NCBI GenBank assembly: GCA_037975125.1
Contig: CM075860.1
Location: forward strand, 43,621,970 to 43,685,969
From: Latrodectus hesperus
Taxonomy: Eukaryota; Arthropoda; Arachnida; Araneae; Theridiidae
DNA length: 64,000 nt
Reading direction: 5' to 3'
Shown in pieces: positions 1-12,184 of this stretch; position 1 is the stretch's first letter; every line of letters starts with the position of its first letter. Under the pieces are notes generated by a model, which was given only the letters and a program-made list of their open reading frames with translations, ran no database searches and was not told the DNA's origin. Position numbers and translations under genes: made by a program.

Positions 1-1421
1 TGTTGATATTGTGCTTCAATTAACTAAAATTTAAAATTTAGAGAATTTCTAATCACTATGGATGAATAGCCACAGCAGTTTAAAATAAAATTGAACCATG
101 GAGATAGGTTGAATTCCATTAGTCCATGTAAGAAATGGAACAATAATATTAAGATCAAAACTTCAAAACCCAGGATATTCAGTCATTACTAGACACTAAT
201 TTCACACACAAATTGATCACCATATTACATTCCTCTATCTACATTTCTACAGCAGCAAAACATTGACAGCTGAAGCTAAGTAATCAAAAGATCTTTTTAA
301 GACTTTGCTTTTGTAGTTATTATATTTTAAAAAAATATTAATCTTACAATATCATGTTTTAAAGTATATTTTCTACGTCTTGATTTATAATGAAATTAAT
401 TACAAAGATTCTCAATAAACTGGAGAGAAATAATTAACAACAGCTATGATAAAAAATTATACACTATAACTAGATGCTTACTTAGAAGAGTATATTATTT
501 AGAAATGACTGTTAATAGAAGTTTTATATATATTATTCAAATATTAAAACAGCACAATACGTTCAGGATTTATCATAGAACTGATAATGTTTTATCCTCA
601 AAATTTTTTTCCCCATTTCCTAATTTTGATATGAATAAATCAAAATGTATAATTGAAAAATTTCACTGAAATTAATACTTGAATGGTATGAGATCTAAGC
701 TATATTCAAATTAATATGGCCAGTAAAAAACCTTGATTGAAATCTAAAAACAATACCTTTTTGTCTACAAAATCCATTTAATTTTCAGAAAAACTTAAAA
801 TATATTAATATTTGATTAACCAATTGAGACAACAGAAGAAAATGCAATTTTTCAATATACTTGAGAAAATAAATTTTAAAAGTTTCACATAAATGTAGAA
901 ACAATTTTATAAAATAATATTTTAATTAAACACTTAAAAATAAAAAAAATCATTACAAAAATGTATAAAATGGTTTATATGTAGGATCCAGAATTGTAAA
1001 TAGCTATTAATTTTGTATTGCGGACCCGCGAGTAAGTGCTCCGCCGATAAATGTTTGTTTTGATATTGTTACTAGTGCGAGTAGGCACTATAGCAAAATA
1101 GCTTTGTTCTTTTTAAATGTTATTGTTTGTCCAATATTGTGTGTCAGTTTTATAAAACTGTGTTTTGTTTACTAACCATTGACACACACTACATACATTA
1201 TTAACATAATTAAATTATATAAAATCCCTTGAGTTACTTAATGGAATGAAAAATAGTAAACAATTTTTAAAAGATTAATGAACAAAAATTAATAAAAATT
1301 AATGAAAAATAAACTAACAAAAATATTATCACAATTTTGTATTCACTTCAATCAATGACAAAAAAAATGAAAGAAAACATGTACATGGAAATAGATAAAG
1401 TCACATGAAAAATTTACCTAC
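1..1421. other. EXO1 intron 8 or downstream, no exon recognised
   Basis: Very AT-rich sequence with no reading frame that continues EXO1. A short GC-containing island at about 1018-1095 stands out from its surroundings but has no recognised identity. The remaining EXO1 exons are presumably left of the window. Confidence 0.6.
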
Positions 1422-1632
1422 CGACTTCTAACAATTCTTTTTAAAGGAGGTTTTGGTGAACGGTGGGATACAGGTGTTTTTGAGCCAGAGACATTTAATT
1501 CATTATCATCCACAATTGGAATTATTGGTTCTTCTTCATAAGAATCAGCAAACTTACATTTCTTTTCACCTGATTTTTGATACATACTAAAAAGATCTTC
1601 TGCTGAATCAGAGACTGTGTCTACTGGTTCAT
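1422..1632 (-). CDS. EXO1: EXO1 exon 8 (last visible exon)
   Basis: The frame reads [20 protein letters not shown] and on to [20 protein letters not shown]. The acidic SAEDLFSMY stretch resembles the human segment before the MLH1-binding region. The donor is probably CG|GTAGGT (exon end 1422). The alternative AG|GTAAAT four bases further on would first read through an in-frame TAG, so it is rejected unless the protein ends here. Confidence 0.8.
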
Positions 1633-4600
1633 CTATAAATATATGATAAGGAAAAATTAATTTAAAAATTAAGTTAAAATTGCATAGTTAAAAATAACCA
1701 TTAAATAATATTTTTTATAAAATTTTTTGAGACAATATATATTTATAATAACATACCTAAATCAACACACTTTCGTTTTTGTGAACTTTCACTCTTCTGC
1801 TTCGGTGTACTAAATTTGAAAGCCGTGGATTCTTTTTTTACAAGTGGGGCTGATTTACTTGGGTTTGAGCCCCACACAACACTTTTGTCATCTTCAAAAG
1901 AAGATTTGTCAAAATCTTTTCCCTCAAATTTCTTCAAAGTTTTAACGTTAATATTACCCATGGCAAGCTGACAAGCCAAGTCATCTGGCAAATATCTTTG
2001 ATAAGTTAAGTAAAATATTCAACATAAAGCATCTTTATAATCAAGACTGTGATATAAGCAGCATTTATGATTACAAAATGTTTTTTTTTTTTTAAATAAG
2101 CAAATATAAATGATAGTGAAACAACAAAAAGCTATTAAAATTTTATCACTACACTCAAGAAATGTGTGTGATCTAAATGTACAATTTACTTGCCAAGTAA
2201 TTGTAAATTTTGCTATTGTTTTTCTATACACTCATTTAGATGAAAATTTATATAGAAATATATGAAAAATCATCATTCCTACAATCAAGGAAATATGATT
2301 ACCATGAGATGTTGAAATGTTTTTTAAATTTAAATGCTACATGCATAACTTCAACTCTAAATCTTAGCAAGTTAAAAGTAAACTGAATGTCATTAAATTA
2401 AATTTAAATAGTTAGCTACAAGCATTATATACAATTTATTCTCACATATACATCAATTAAAATAATATAATGGAACATAATAAATAATAAATTTTTTTAT
2501 CATACTCTCTCTTTTCTACCCCTCTTTAATTGACTGAATCACTTACTCTCTGAGGTAAGACCATGCTACAATATTTACAACATCCATCTCAATAAGTACT
2601 ATAAAATCAGTAAGGATACTTTCCAGCATATTCCATTTCATCTGGCTGAACCCCTTCAGGATAAGGATTCAGAGGAACTAAGCACCTTTTCCTAGGACAA
2701 AATGCCAACTGATAAAGAAAAGTATTGTTGGCTTTAATGAAAGATTCTTTGTAATCATCAGTCACAACTAGCTTGGGCATTTTTAAATAACTTGGCAGCT
2801 TTGATAATACCTGAAAGTGTAAGGAATTACAATTAGTACTTAAATAAATAATTAAATAGTTCATATGCTTTCACAAAATTTATCACTGTTTTTAGAATTT
2901 CAAAGTAAACATTTAATGTCTATACGTACGGAATATATGAAATTTTCTATAATTTACATTTAATAGTATTATATACATATATACCAAAAGTATTAGGAAA
3001 GACACAAAAAGTTTGAAAACATCTGAAAGAGGTAAGTTAGATATTCATAAACAGTAAATTAAAACATAATAATTTTTTAAATTAATATAAACTATACTAT
3101 TTTATTTATTTCTGATGTAATATGTGTTTAAAATATAAAACTTTTATTTCAATTTTCCCTTAAATTTAAAATACTGGAAAACAATGAACTACACATGAAA
3201 ATTAATTAGTACCCTTTTAATTATAAATGTAATGGAATGTTAAATAAATAAAATTCATATTAATTTACTAATACATCACTTATATTTAATATATTATGAA
3301 CTTATATTTGAGATACTTTTCAATAGAGTTGAAAATTTACCATTAATTTCTTAAATTAGATATACACATCACACAAGTTAGAAACTTATATATTCTTACA
3401 TTAATGATAATTTTTAATAAAAAAATATTTCGAAAACAAGCTATCTATAAAATTTAAGGAATATCCAACAAACAAATTAGCAGTTAATTAAAATATCAGA
3501 TGAAATTAAGGCCAATAGTTTAAAATCGTAAAAATAACTTCCTATCGTTTATACTGTGAATGTTAAGAATTAATGAGTTTACAATGTTACAATTGCTTTG
3601 AAAATATTTATTACCAAAGACAACTGCATATTTAGAAAGAAATTTTATAAAATTATATAAGATTTAGAAAATCATATATTCTGCTATATGCTAAAATAAA
3701 ATTTTCTTGCTCTTAATTTTCAACAGAAACAAAATTTTGAATATCAGAGACAAATTATACAATTAATAGTTCATTTCTTGCATAAGAGCTAACACTTTTA
3801 AATTATAAACATATACACATGCAATGTATATATTGAATAAACAATAATTAAAATAAAGATGCATTTACTCATTTATATTTAAATTGAGAAGTATAATGGT
3901 AAATAAGAGTAATAGTGAAAATTAGATACTTCATGATATATATATGTATATTTATGTACAAGACTATTAGTAGTACCTAAAATTAATTAAATTTTTTAAA
4001 ACAGTAATATAATTAGTTTTATATCAAAATAATTATCAATTACTTTTTCAAAAGAAAAATTTAACAAGCACTCACATAAAATTCCTCTGAAGTCCAAATT
4101 ACTTTTAAAACCGAAAAATTATTTTGAATTAATTTAACCAATTCATTAACAATATTTTTCATATATTTACTTTACTATTGACAAATTGTAATAATATTTT
4201 ATTTCTCTTATTCTTTTAATTCAGATAAAGACAATGAATACAAAAATTGATCATTCAGTTAGTGTTATAATTAGTATAAAAATATAATATCCAATACATA
4301 AGTACTCTATTTAAGCTTTTATTTGAGTATCCAAAGTCCCAATATTTCATTTATATAATAATGCTACAATATTAATGATTATATAAAAATACTATTAAAA
4401 TTTAAATTAAAAACATTTTACAAAAATCAAGGAAAAATATCATAATTTTAAGAAAGCAATTTATAACCACCAAGATAATTTATAATCACTAATGATTCAT
4501 ATGAAAAAAATACATTTTTTAATTAAAAAAGTGCAATATTACACTATCTGAACTAGCAGTGCTGTTACATATTATTACATATATATAGATCAAAATTTAT

Positions 4601-7600
4601 AAATAATAAAAAGCTACAATCAATGGTTTTAAATTAAATTTTTACACCAAATAGAATTTTTTCTATTTTTATTAAATAATCAGATATGATCAAAAGAAAA
4701 ATCAACTAGAATGGAAGAAATTGATATTTTAAGATTATGAATAAAAATGTAATGTACTTGGTACACTTGCTTAAATAAAAACGTTTATGTATAAAATAAT
4801 AAATAATAATAGAAAATTTCAATTTTGGTGAAATATTTTTCATCACTACACATAAAATTTAATTTACCATTTAAAACACTTATACTTACAGTATTCAAAT
4901 CTGTATTTGTAGTTAAACTGAAAAATTTGCAAGCCTTTGCAAGTCCAATTCCAGGCAAAGATGGTAAATAATCACAGCCAGAAAGAATGCACATGTAACG
5001 AAATTTTTCAAAGCTAAATTTTGATGCACTTGCACCAAATGATTTAGGGAGATTTTCTTTTTCATATAGAAGTCCTCCTCCACAGTTGTCCATTTTGAAT
5101 AATATCTAATAATGACAATAACAACTAAAATAGACATAATCATTTTTTTAAATTTATTGTCTCCTTGAATATTTGTTTAAGAAAATTTCAAAAATTATGT
5201 ATGTACTGTTTATGAAATAAATAAAGAAAGCTTGAAAGAAATATTAAAACAATTTAATTTTTGCATATTTTTTATGAATCACATACTATACAAATAATAT
5301 TAAATGTAGCCTTCATAAAACATATGAATATTTATAATAAAAGTTGTGAAAGACTAAAAAGGATAAAAATAATACTCATCTTTAACTGACTGTAAAACAT
5401 GCCTGATAAAATAAATTAAAAAAAATATTATCAAAATTTTAATTTAAAAACAACTAGATTAATAAATAATGTTGGATAACAAGGCAAAGTTTCAAAAACA
5501 TTTCAACCTTTTATGTGTCACACATAATGAGTAAAAAATCATTTAAATAAATAAATTACAGACTAATGATTTAAATGAAAACTTCTGAATTTTAAATCTA
5601 CTGAAGTAAGATACATATTTCACTATTCTATACAACTGTGATATGAATAAAAATTTAAAAATTGCAATAAAGAAATAAGTGAATGGCAAATAATCATATA
5701 AACAATTTTAATTCTGTTAATAAAAATATTACAAAAACATCAAATATAAGGAATTTTTTTTTTACAAAATTGTACTCTGTACTGTGGTAAATAATACAAT
5801 GATATTTAATAAGATGCTAGCTATGCAAAATTTATTAGCATTTCTCTATTTAATCTTGAAAAACATTGTTTGTACACATATAAATAAATTAGTTATTTTA
5901 ATAACATGGATAATAACACTAAAAATGTATTAAAAAATTTAAAAGCTATTTACAGCAGCTAGATTTTCTTTTCTTTCTCATTTGAGTTAAAATAGAAGAA
6001 TCAAAGAATATTCACCAATGTGGCATTTATTGATGATCATGAAAAGAATATCTTTTAAATAAATGAAGATTAATACATGAAAAATAGAATCTTAACTTAC
6101 TTTAATTAAAATGTGTTTTGGTATATAAAGAGAGAGATATATCACCTCAAAGTTCAACGACATAAAATTGTTGACACAATCTTACTTAGTGTAAGGGTAT
6201 TCAGTTATGGTTGGTTGGAATATAATTTTGAGCTTTTATCTTTGTGATATAAATAATTACAATAAGACTTCAAAAGGAATATACAATTGTGTGTGTAAAC
6301 TTATGTGTTTAAAAAAGATGTTTTACTGTTAGGAAGTGCATTATGAAGTTTTAAAAGTTTATATTTTGCTTTTATTTATATCTAACACAAATAATCTTAG
6401 ATACTTCAGAATATATTTTAATAATTTTAGACCATGTATGGCTTATTATACTTACATTATTACATCCAAATAAAATAAGATCTGAATCTTCTGTAATGAT
6501 AAGTTGAACCATTCCAATCTTATCCAAATAAGCCAGTTGAGCATCTGCTTCATAGGGAGCAACAATGCAATCAATATTTTTCTTTTGACAAGCCTGAAAT
6601 GAATTTACTTTCAATTATTTTTGCATAAGATATTAAAGTGCTAAAAATTCATAAAATGTGGGCAAAATATTTTATTTAATTTAATAAAAGAATATTCATA
6701 GGAGAATATAACCTGAATGACTTCTCTGGCCATTTCTGGGGTGACATCTACACATCTTTGAAAACATTCCCTAGCTTCTCTCACTTTACCCTCACATAAG
6801 AGCTCTTTTCCCCTTTGTCGTGTTTTCTCACGATTCCTAAAATAAACCAAAGTTTAATACAAAATAATTCCCAATATTTAGGATTTTCCATAAATACGAT
6901 CCATTTATTTCAATAAAAATATATAAGAATAAACATCTTTCTTGATGCTTTTTTATAACATATACCTAATTTATATGCTTTAAATTTAAATGATACTAAT
7001 AGCAATATATAAATATAAATTTTAGCAAACTTTTTTTAGTTTTATGGTTACATTTTGCACATCTAATTCAACCATGATACACAGTTTAAAACTGATTCAA
7101 AAACCTACCAAACATTTATAACCTAAGAACAAATTAAATCCACAAACTATCGAATAGAGTGTTGTATTTCATGTCAGGGAAATTTTCAGCAGAGCAAAAT
7201 TAAATTTTAAAAAAATCTTTATGTTGCCTGCAGTTTTTGAGCTTTATTATTATTTATTTAAGTATATTTTATGACTCAAATGCATAAATTTTATAATCTG
7301 TATGAACAGTTGACATTAGACTTATATATAAAAAATAAATAAATAAAAGTTTTAATTCTTGAATGGCATCTTTCATTCTCTTTTCAAGTCCTAGGGGGAA
7401 AAACTGCAAAAAAAGAAATTTTTTGTAATGATTATAAAATTAAGCAAAATTAAATATTCATTGTTTAAAAACTAATAAGTTTTCTGGATTAAATGAAATT
7501 TTCAGATAGCAACATAGCTGTGATTAAATCGTTTAAAACTGCTAAAACAAAAGGATGGGAGATGTAAATGCTATTGGAATTAAAAATTTATTCAACTTGC

Positions 7601-10600
7601 AAGTGATTGTTGAAAAGATTTGGGCATCACAATATTTTGCTTTTAGTGGTCATGGAGTAAATGTAAATCAAGATTTATGTTTCTAAAACAACAAGATTTA
7701 CTTGTTAAAAACCTAGTCATTCACAATATGAATGAAGCTATCATCACATTCATTTGTCCATAAAAATATTTCAAATTTAGAACTTTAAGGAAATAAAGAA
7801 AAGCAATATTGCAAAAAATATCATATTAGGTGAAAAGTAAATAATAGTTATACATAAATCAATAAATTTTTTAAAAGCATAAGTGCAATTGGAGCATGGG
7901 CATTTCTTAAGTTTAAAAAGCAACTTTTATTTTTTTGATTAAAAAAAAATTAGAACAATCATATTGTATGACACACTACCAAGTTTAAATTAAAAAAATT
8001 TTAACACATATATTTTTTTCCTAAATTTAGTCTGGTTGGTTAATAGCATAATCTTAAGATAGGAAGAAAATGCTTATTTAAATACAGCCTAAACTCAACA
8101 TGCTAACTTGTAAAAACACAGAGAATGCCAAGTGCCAATGGCAGCATTTAAATATGCACAGAACCGACTGGAAACTTCAGCAAACATCAACTCATTATAT
8201 TACAATCATTCTTACCACAGAAATTTTTATTACATTAAGTAAAAGTTAAAATAAAGTTAGGTTAGGGTTCATGACAGCATGGTTGACTGCTAGCTCACAA
8301 TAGTAAAATCAAATAGTCAACTTTTAAATTTAAATTGTATTTTTCATAATACAATTAATTTCTAACTAAAAATAATGCTCAGAATACATCTGACACATAC
8401 CAAGTTTTTCATAGAATTTATTTGATATTAACAAAAATCTAGTTAAATTTTACTTAAAAAACTTGTGAATGAAAATAAATATATTACCACAAATGATTAT
8501 GTAATTACGACTGTGTATGTATGCATAATGACTTTGTAACTGACAAAAATTGGTTGCAATGAACTGTCTCCATTTAAACCTGTTTATTACAAGTCATAAA
8601 ATTGATAAACTGTCATTACTGACTCAGGATTTTAAATAAGTTTTTGATAATAAAATCTGATGTTGATTTCAAATTTTAAATTAATTAAAAAAAAAACAAA
8701 TTAGTTTTACAAAATTGCTATAATTGCAAAAAGTTGTATATTAAGTATATAAAAAAATATCTTACACTTATATCAACAATTTGATATCTCAAGATATATC
8801 TAATATGCAGGTTTTAAGTAGAATTAAAAAAAAGTGTTTTAATATTTTGAAAAAGAAGCAGAAAAATAAAAAACATTATGTTACAAATCTTACTCTCTAC
8901 GCTTTTTCTCAGTTACTGCTTTAGAAGTAAGGTTGCATCCATCAAATACCATAATGGGCTTTACTCCAGCATCTATCAGCATATTCAGGAGTTTAATGCA
9001 ATAAAACACATATCTGTAAATAAATATACAATGATTTTAAAATTTACATAAGTTCAGAGTTTTACTAAATAAAAAATTATTAAAAAAAAAATTCACTTTA
9101 AAAATTTTTAATTACTTCCATAAAAATTTTAAATTATAAAAAATAAGAACTTATTGCTCCAATTTGAAAAGAGGTATAATCTAATAAGAGGTATACAATT
9201 AGAAAATAGATTCAATATTATAATATGTAATAATCTTAATATACAATTTAATGTTAAGTCATTAAGCTTAAAGACAAACTTTTAAATCCACATTCAAGCG
9301 TTTTCAATGTGAGAACTATTATACACAAATTCAGAAAAATAATCCCGTTTAGAATCTGAATAAAAATACTTGGTTGCCGGTAATAGAACATTAATAAATT
9401 CATATTTTACATAATATTCATGTTTCAAAATTGTTTTCGCATATGTTAATCTGATAAGAATCAAGATTTACATATGTAAAAAATGAAGATTTTAGTACAG
9501 GAGAAAATCTGCTTTAAGATTATTTTCATGATTAAGTATCTTAAATTAGATAAGAATTTTATTTAAATATACTTGAAAGAAACAATTTGGAAGAGAATTA
9601 ATTAAAAAAATTAGAAGTATCTTTTAACAATACATTTCTTTAGAAACAATATAAAAAATGAAATAAAACTAATTTTCGTAACTACCCATAAACAAGTAGG
9701 TCAGATATGAGCATTTGAAAACATTCTGTCTTAATACATTCCCCTAATTAAAATATTTACATTTTAAATATATTTTAAGTTAATTTCAAATACGTTTTTT
9801 TGCTTTTATTCAACTGCACAGAGTTAAGTATCATTTGAAAGTATATACTAAAATTTACTTAAAGTTTCGTTAATTAAATTACTATTCGTTTAAATATAAT
9901 TTATGATGACAAGTGCTAAATTTAATGCTGAAAATTATACATTACAAAGTTTTTTTAACGTATCAAATATAATATTTCTTGTAGACTGATTTTTCAAACA
10001 GAAAATAATTAATAATATTATATAAATAACTGATAAAATTTAAAGTGAAAAATGAGAATTCAAATTTAATTTCTAAATTTGATTTAAAATATCAAATTAA
10101 CAGTAAATAAATTTTTAAAAAAGGTAACTTTTAACGTGCATTATGGAATTAAAAGAATAATCATAGGAACAAGTTCAGTATCCCCATACACTGATTTCCC
10201 GCCAAATCTGGTAACCGTTGTTTACGTTGTAGTGTTGCTGATTTCAGCTTTTGTTTTCATTGTTTTGTTGCCAAATTTAGTTTTTGTTACTATTTTTATT
10301 TTTTTGTTGCCAGATTCCGTATTTCGTGTTTTAAATAATTTTTACGTTATATATGTGCTTTTTTTAGTGGCAATAGCTTAATTACTTTCACTTCTAGAAC
10401 TTTCCAGAAATTTCTTTACTGAATTGTTCTACGTTTTAATTGCTAGTCATTTTAATTTCGTTTTCATTTGCTGACGGAATTAGTGGATTTCCAGCTCTTG
10501 TGTTTCGTTGTTTCCAGTGTCCAATTATCGTAATTTTTTCTTTTTTATTATTTCTTTTATATAATTTACTTTTATTTAGTTTAATTTTAATATATATTTT

Positions 10601-12184
10601 TTTATTAATTGATTTAAATTTATTTTATACATTTTAAATCCTTAACTATTCTTTTTTTTCAATTCGTTTTCTTAATTTTTTATATAATTTACTTTATTTA
10701 GTTTAATTTTAATATATATTTTTTTATTAATTGATTTAAATTTATTTTATACATTTTAAATCCTTAAACTTAAATTGTTTGAAATTTTGGTAATTACATA
10801 TGAAATTTTGCAGGGATCGAAAACCGATCAAATTATTGAAGAATATTCATTTTCTAAAGCTACATTGGCCGATTGGAGGCAATTTATTAACGAAACTATT
10901 TTAGATTATATTGAACTTTCATCAGAAAAAATAGGGGGAAGGGCAAAATTGTTGAAATTGACGAGTCTAAATTTGGGAAGCGAAAATACAATAAGGGGCA
11001 TAAGGTTGACGGTCAGTGGGTTTTTGGGGGGTTGAGAGGGATTCGGGTAAAGTTTTTTTAGTTGCTGTTCACAATAGAACACAGGAAACATTAATTCAAA
11101 TAATTAAAGATTGGATTTTGCCAGGAACTTCCGTGTATTCCGACTGTTGGAAGAGCTATGATTGTTTAACTGAGGAGGGATTTGAGCATTTAAAAGTCAA
11201 CCATAAGTTGACATTTGTTGATCCCGAATCAGGATGTCATACGAATACAATTGAAAGTACCTGGAGGCAAGTAAAAGCTTCTTTACCAACGTATAATCGT
11301 AAGACAGATTTTAAATTTTACCTAGCAATGTATATGTTTCATAAATCTTGTATAGCTTCAAATGATGATTGTTTTAATAAATTTGTTGAAATCGTTTCGG
11401 GAATTAATTGGGATGAGTACAAAATTTCGGAGGTGTGATTATTTTATTTAAATTCTATTGCTGACATGTATTTTATATTGTAATCGTATTTCATATTTAT
11501 TTATATAATAAGTGTATTTATTTAATTTTTTTAATTTTAAAAATATATATGTATTTGATAAAATAGTTTTTGCATGATTTTTTATTTTATTTTACTTTAT
11601 TTTTATTTATTATTATTTTTATTTTATTTTATTTATTTTTTTTGTAAAATTTGATAATGGTGACACTGGTGACAAACGAATAATGTTACCTTCACTGCAT
11701 ATCAAGTAAGTCTATTATTTATCTTTATTTCCCTTTTTAAATTTTCTGAAATGCTTATTTTTCGATCGAACTTAGGGAAATTTCCCGCTTTAAAAACGCG
11801 CGCAGTTTAGCGACTTGGCGAAGAAAAAATTCGCCGCGTCGCCAAGTGTATGGGGATACTGAACTTGTTCTCAATCATATACTATGGTAGTGTAAATTAC
11901 TAGATTGGTAACAGAAAAATTTGAACATTAAGGAATTTAATATTCTATAAATGAGATTTTTTTTTTTTACACAAAACGTTTCTAAGAAAAAATCTAACAT
12001 GATAAATATGAGTTTTCACGTACCCATCAGTCTTTTCACCTTTAACTAATTTCTCAGCACAAGCAAATGCACCTTTGTGCAACCAACTGTAAGCATCCAC
12101 GGCAACAGTATTACCGGAAAAATCTCTTATATTAGCAGGCCTACATGAATTTTTAACATAAGGTAACAATCCTGTGATACCCAT
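1422..12184 (-). CDS. EXO1: Exonuclease 1, partial gene (exons 1-8, 3' end outside window)
   Basis: Exonuclease 1 is the FEN1/Rad2-family 5'-3' exonuclease and flap endonuclease of nuclear mismatch repair and DNA end resection. Exons, in gene order: 12184-12024, 9013-8894, 6836-6713, 6593-6456, 5105-4890, 2810-2620, 1995-1757, 1632-1422. All junctions have GT..AG and join in phase, giving about 466 residues. The N-terminal MGITGLLP and the metal ligands are present at the expected places: Asp30, Asp78, Glu150, Asp152, Asp171, Asp173 and an Asp near 226 in the ILSGCD motif. Lys85 is also kept. The XPG N domain is residues 1-99, the XPG I domain about 138-225, then a helix-hairpin-helix region. 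Exons 7-8 start the variable C-terminal tail that binds MLH1/MSH2 in other animals. Human EXO1 is 846 residues, so the last part should lie left of position 1. Identification is very secure. Confidence 0.96.
1757..1995 (-). CDS. EXO1: EXO1 exon 7
   Basis: It opens with [19 protein letters not shown], matching the end of the conserved core, then passes into a polar Ser/Lys-rich tail typical of the low-complexity C-terminal half. Acceptor CAAAG|A, donor TTAG|GTATGT. The one-base remainder G joins AT of exon 8 to make Asp. Confidence 0.93.
2620..2810 (-). CDS. EXO1: EXO1 exon 6
   Basis: It encodes [14 protein letters not shown], then [20 protein letters not shown] and the YAGK that ends the conserved nuclease fold (human: [20 protein letters not shown]). 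Acceptor TTTCAG|GTA, donor GGAAA|GTATCC, phase 2. Confidence 0.96.
2811..4889. other. EXO1 intron 5
   Basis: About 2.1 kb of AT-rich intron with short homopolymer runs and simple AT sequence. I see no gene, RNA or transposon in it. Confidence 0.7.
4890..5105 (-). CDS. EXO1: EXO1 exon 5 (helix-hairpin-helix start)
   Basis: It encodes ILFKMD, a variable loop, then [20 protein letters not shown], the helix-hairpin-helix/H2TH region with the last metal-ligand Asp (about 226 here, 225 in human). Acceptor ATTAG|ATA, donor ACT|GTAAGT, exactly 72 codons. The ATG inside (5093) is an internal Met. Confidence 0.96.
6456..6593 (-). CDS. EXO1: EXO1 exon 4 (XPG I catalytic core)
   Basis: It contains [13 protein letters not shown] with Glu150 and Asp152, and [12 protein letters not shown] with Asp171 and Asp173, the second metal-binding cluster. 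Acceptor TTTCAG|GCT, donor AAT|GTAAGT, phase 0 at both ends. Intron 3, between exons 3 and 4, is only 119 bp. Confidence 0.97.
6713..6836 (-). CDS. EXO1: EXO1 exon 3
   Basis: It encodes the linker helix between the XPG N and I domains (residues about 95-135), with the family-typical [18 protein letters not shown] and [10 protein letters not shown]. Acceptor TTTTAG|G and donor CAG|GTTATA. The phase closes on the first base of exon 4. Confidence 0.95.
6837..8893. other. EXO1 intron 2
   Basis: About 2 kb of AT-rich intron. No recognisable coding remnant or transposon end was found. Confidence 0.7.
8894..9013 (-). CDS. EXO1: EXO1 exon 2
   Basis: This exon is too short for a long open frame of its own. 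It encodes [16 protein letters not shown], then VKPIMVFDG with metal ligand Asp78, then Lys85 in CNLTSK. Acceptor ACAG|ATAT and donor GA|GTAAGA fit phases 2 and 2. The flanking introns are 3010 bp (upstream, with a Merlin insertion) and 2057 bp. Confidence 0.95.
10553..10768 (+). repeat. Direct duplication of about 90 bp inside the Merlin element
   Basis: The T/A-rich stretch running from the first ATATAATTTACTTT to ACATTTTAAATCCTTAA (about 10553-10643) recurs almost unchanged at about 10679-10768, separated by about 35 bp. Confidence 0.8.
10775..11438 (+). pseudogene. Merlin transposase pseudogene
   Basis: Three consecutive reading frames together give a Merlin/ISXO2-type transposase C-terminal two thirds: the segment from [16 protein letters not shown] to SSEKIGG in one frame (to about 10938), [20 protein letters not shown] to VFG in a second (10951-11028), and [17 protein letters not shown] to the TGA at 11438 in a third. 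Both breaks fall in runs of G and look like single-base losses. The N-terminal zinc ribbon usual for the family was not found upstream. Confidence 0.85.
12024..12184 (-). CDS. EXO1: EXO1 exon 1 (start codon, XPG N domain)
   Basis: The start ATG is at 12184-12182 and opens with [10 protein letters not shown], the exact N-terminus expected of this family because the free N-terminus threads DNA. Metal ligand Asp30 lies in [10 protein letters not shown]. The donor is GG|GTACGT at 12023, phase 2, and the split Gly codon is completed by the A of exon 2. Confidence 0.97.

Larger units (their letters stand above)
10166..11872 (+). mobile_element. Merlin (IS1016/ISXO2-like) DNA transposon, inactive, in EXO1 intron 1
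   Basis: The ends are inverted repeats: a perfect 26-bp match between 10167-10192 and 11845-11870, with AATCATA directly outside both ends (10159-10165 and 11873-11879) as the likely target-site duplication. The body carries a transposase remnant on the plus strand, 10775-11438. It has the ISXO2-like DDE pattern [13 protein letters not shown] (first Asp), [11 protein letters not shown] (second Asp) and [12 protein letters not shown] (Glu). Two frameshifts in G runs, near 10936-10944 and 11026-11031, break the frame, so no active protein is expected. It lies antisense to EXO1. Its 5' part is T-rich and holds an internal duplication. Confidence 0.88.

Noticed and set aside
1018..1095. A short GC-containing island in the AT-rich left end.
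   Set aside because: No frame, tRNA shape or repeat partner in the window. Not enough to call a feature.
4913..5143. A 76-codon minus-strand frame overlapping EXO1 exon 5.
   Set aside because: It is a shifted frame of the exon; only the frame with [11 protein letters not shown] matches EXO1.
8255..8270. TTAGGTTAGGG, resembling the arthropod telomere repeat.
   Set aside because: Only about two units; expected by chance and not an internal telomeric array.
10136..10637. Two open frames of 65-81 codons with hydrophobic, membrane-like translations.
   Set aside because: They lie in the T-rich part of the Merlin element; hydrophobicity follows from T-rich codons.
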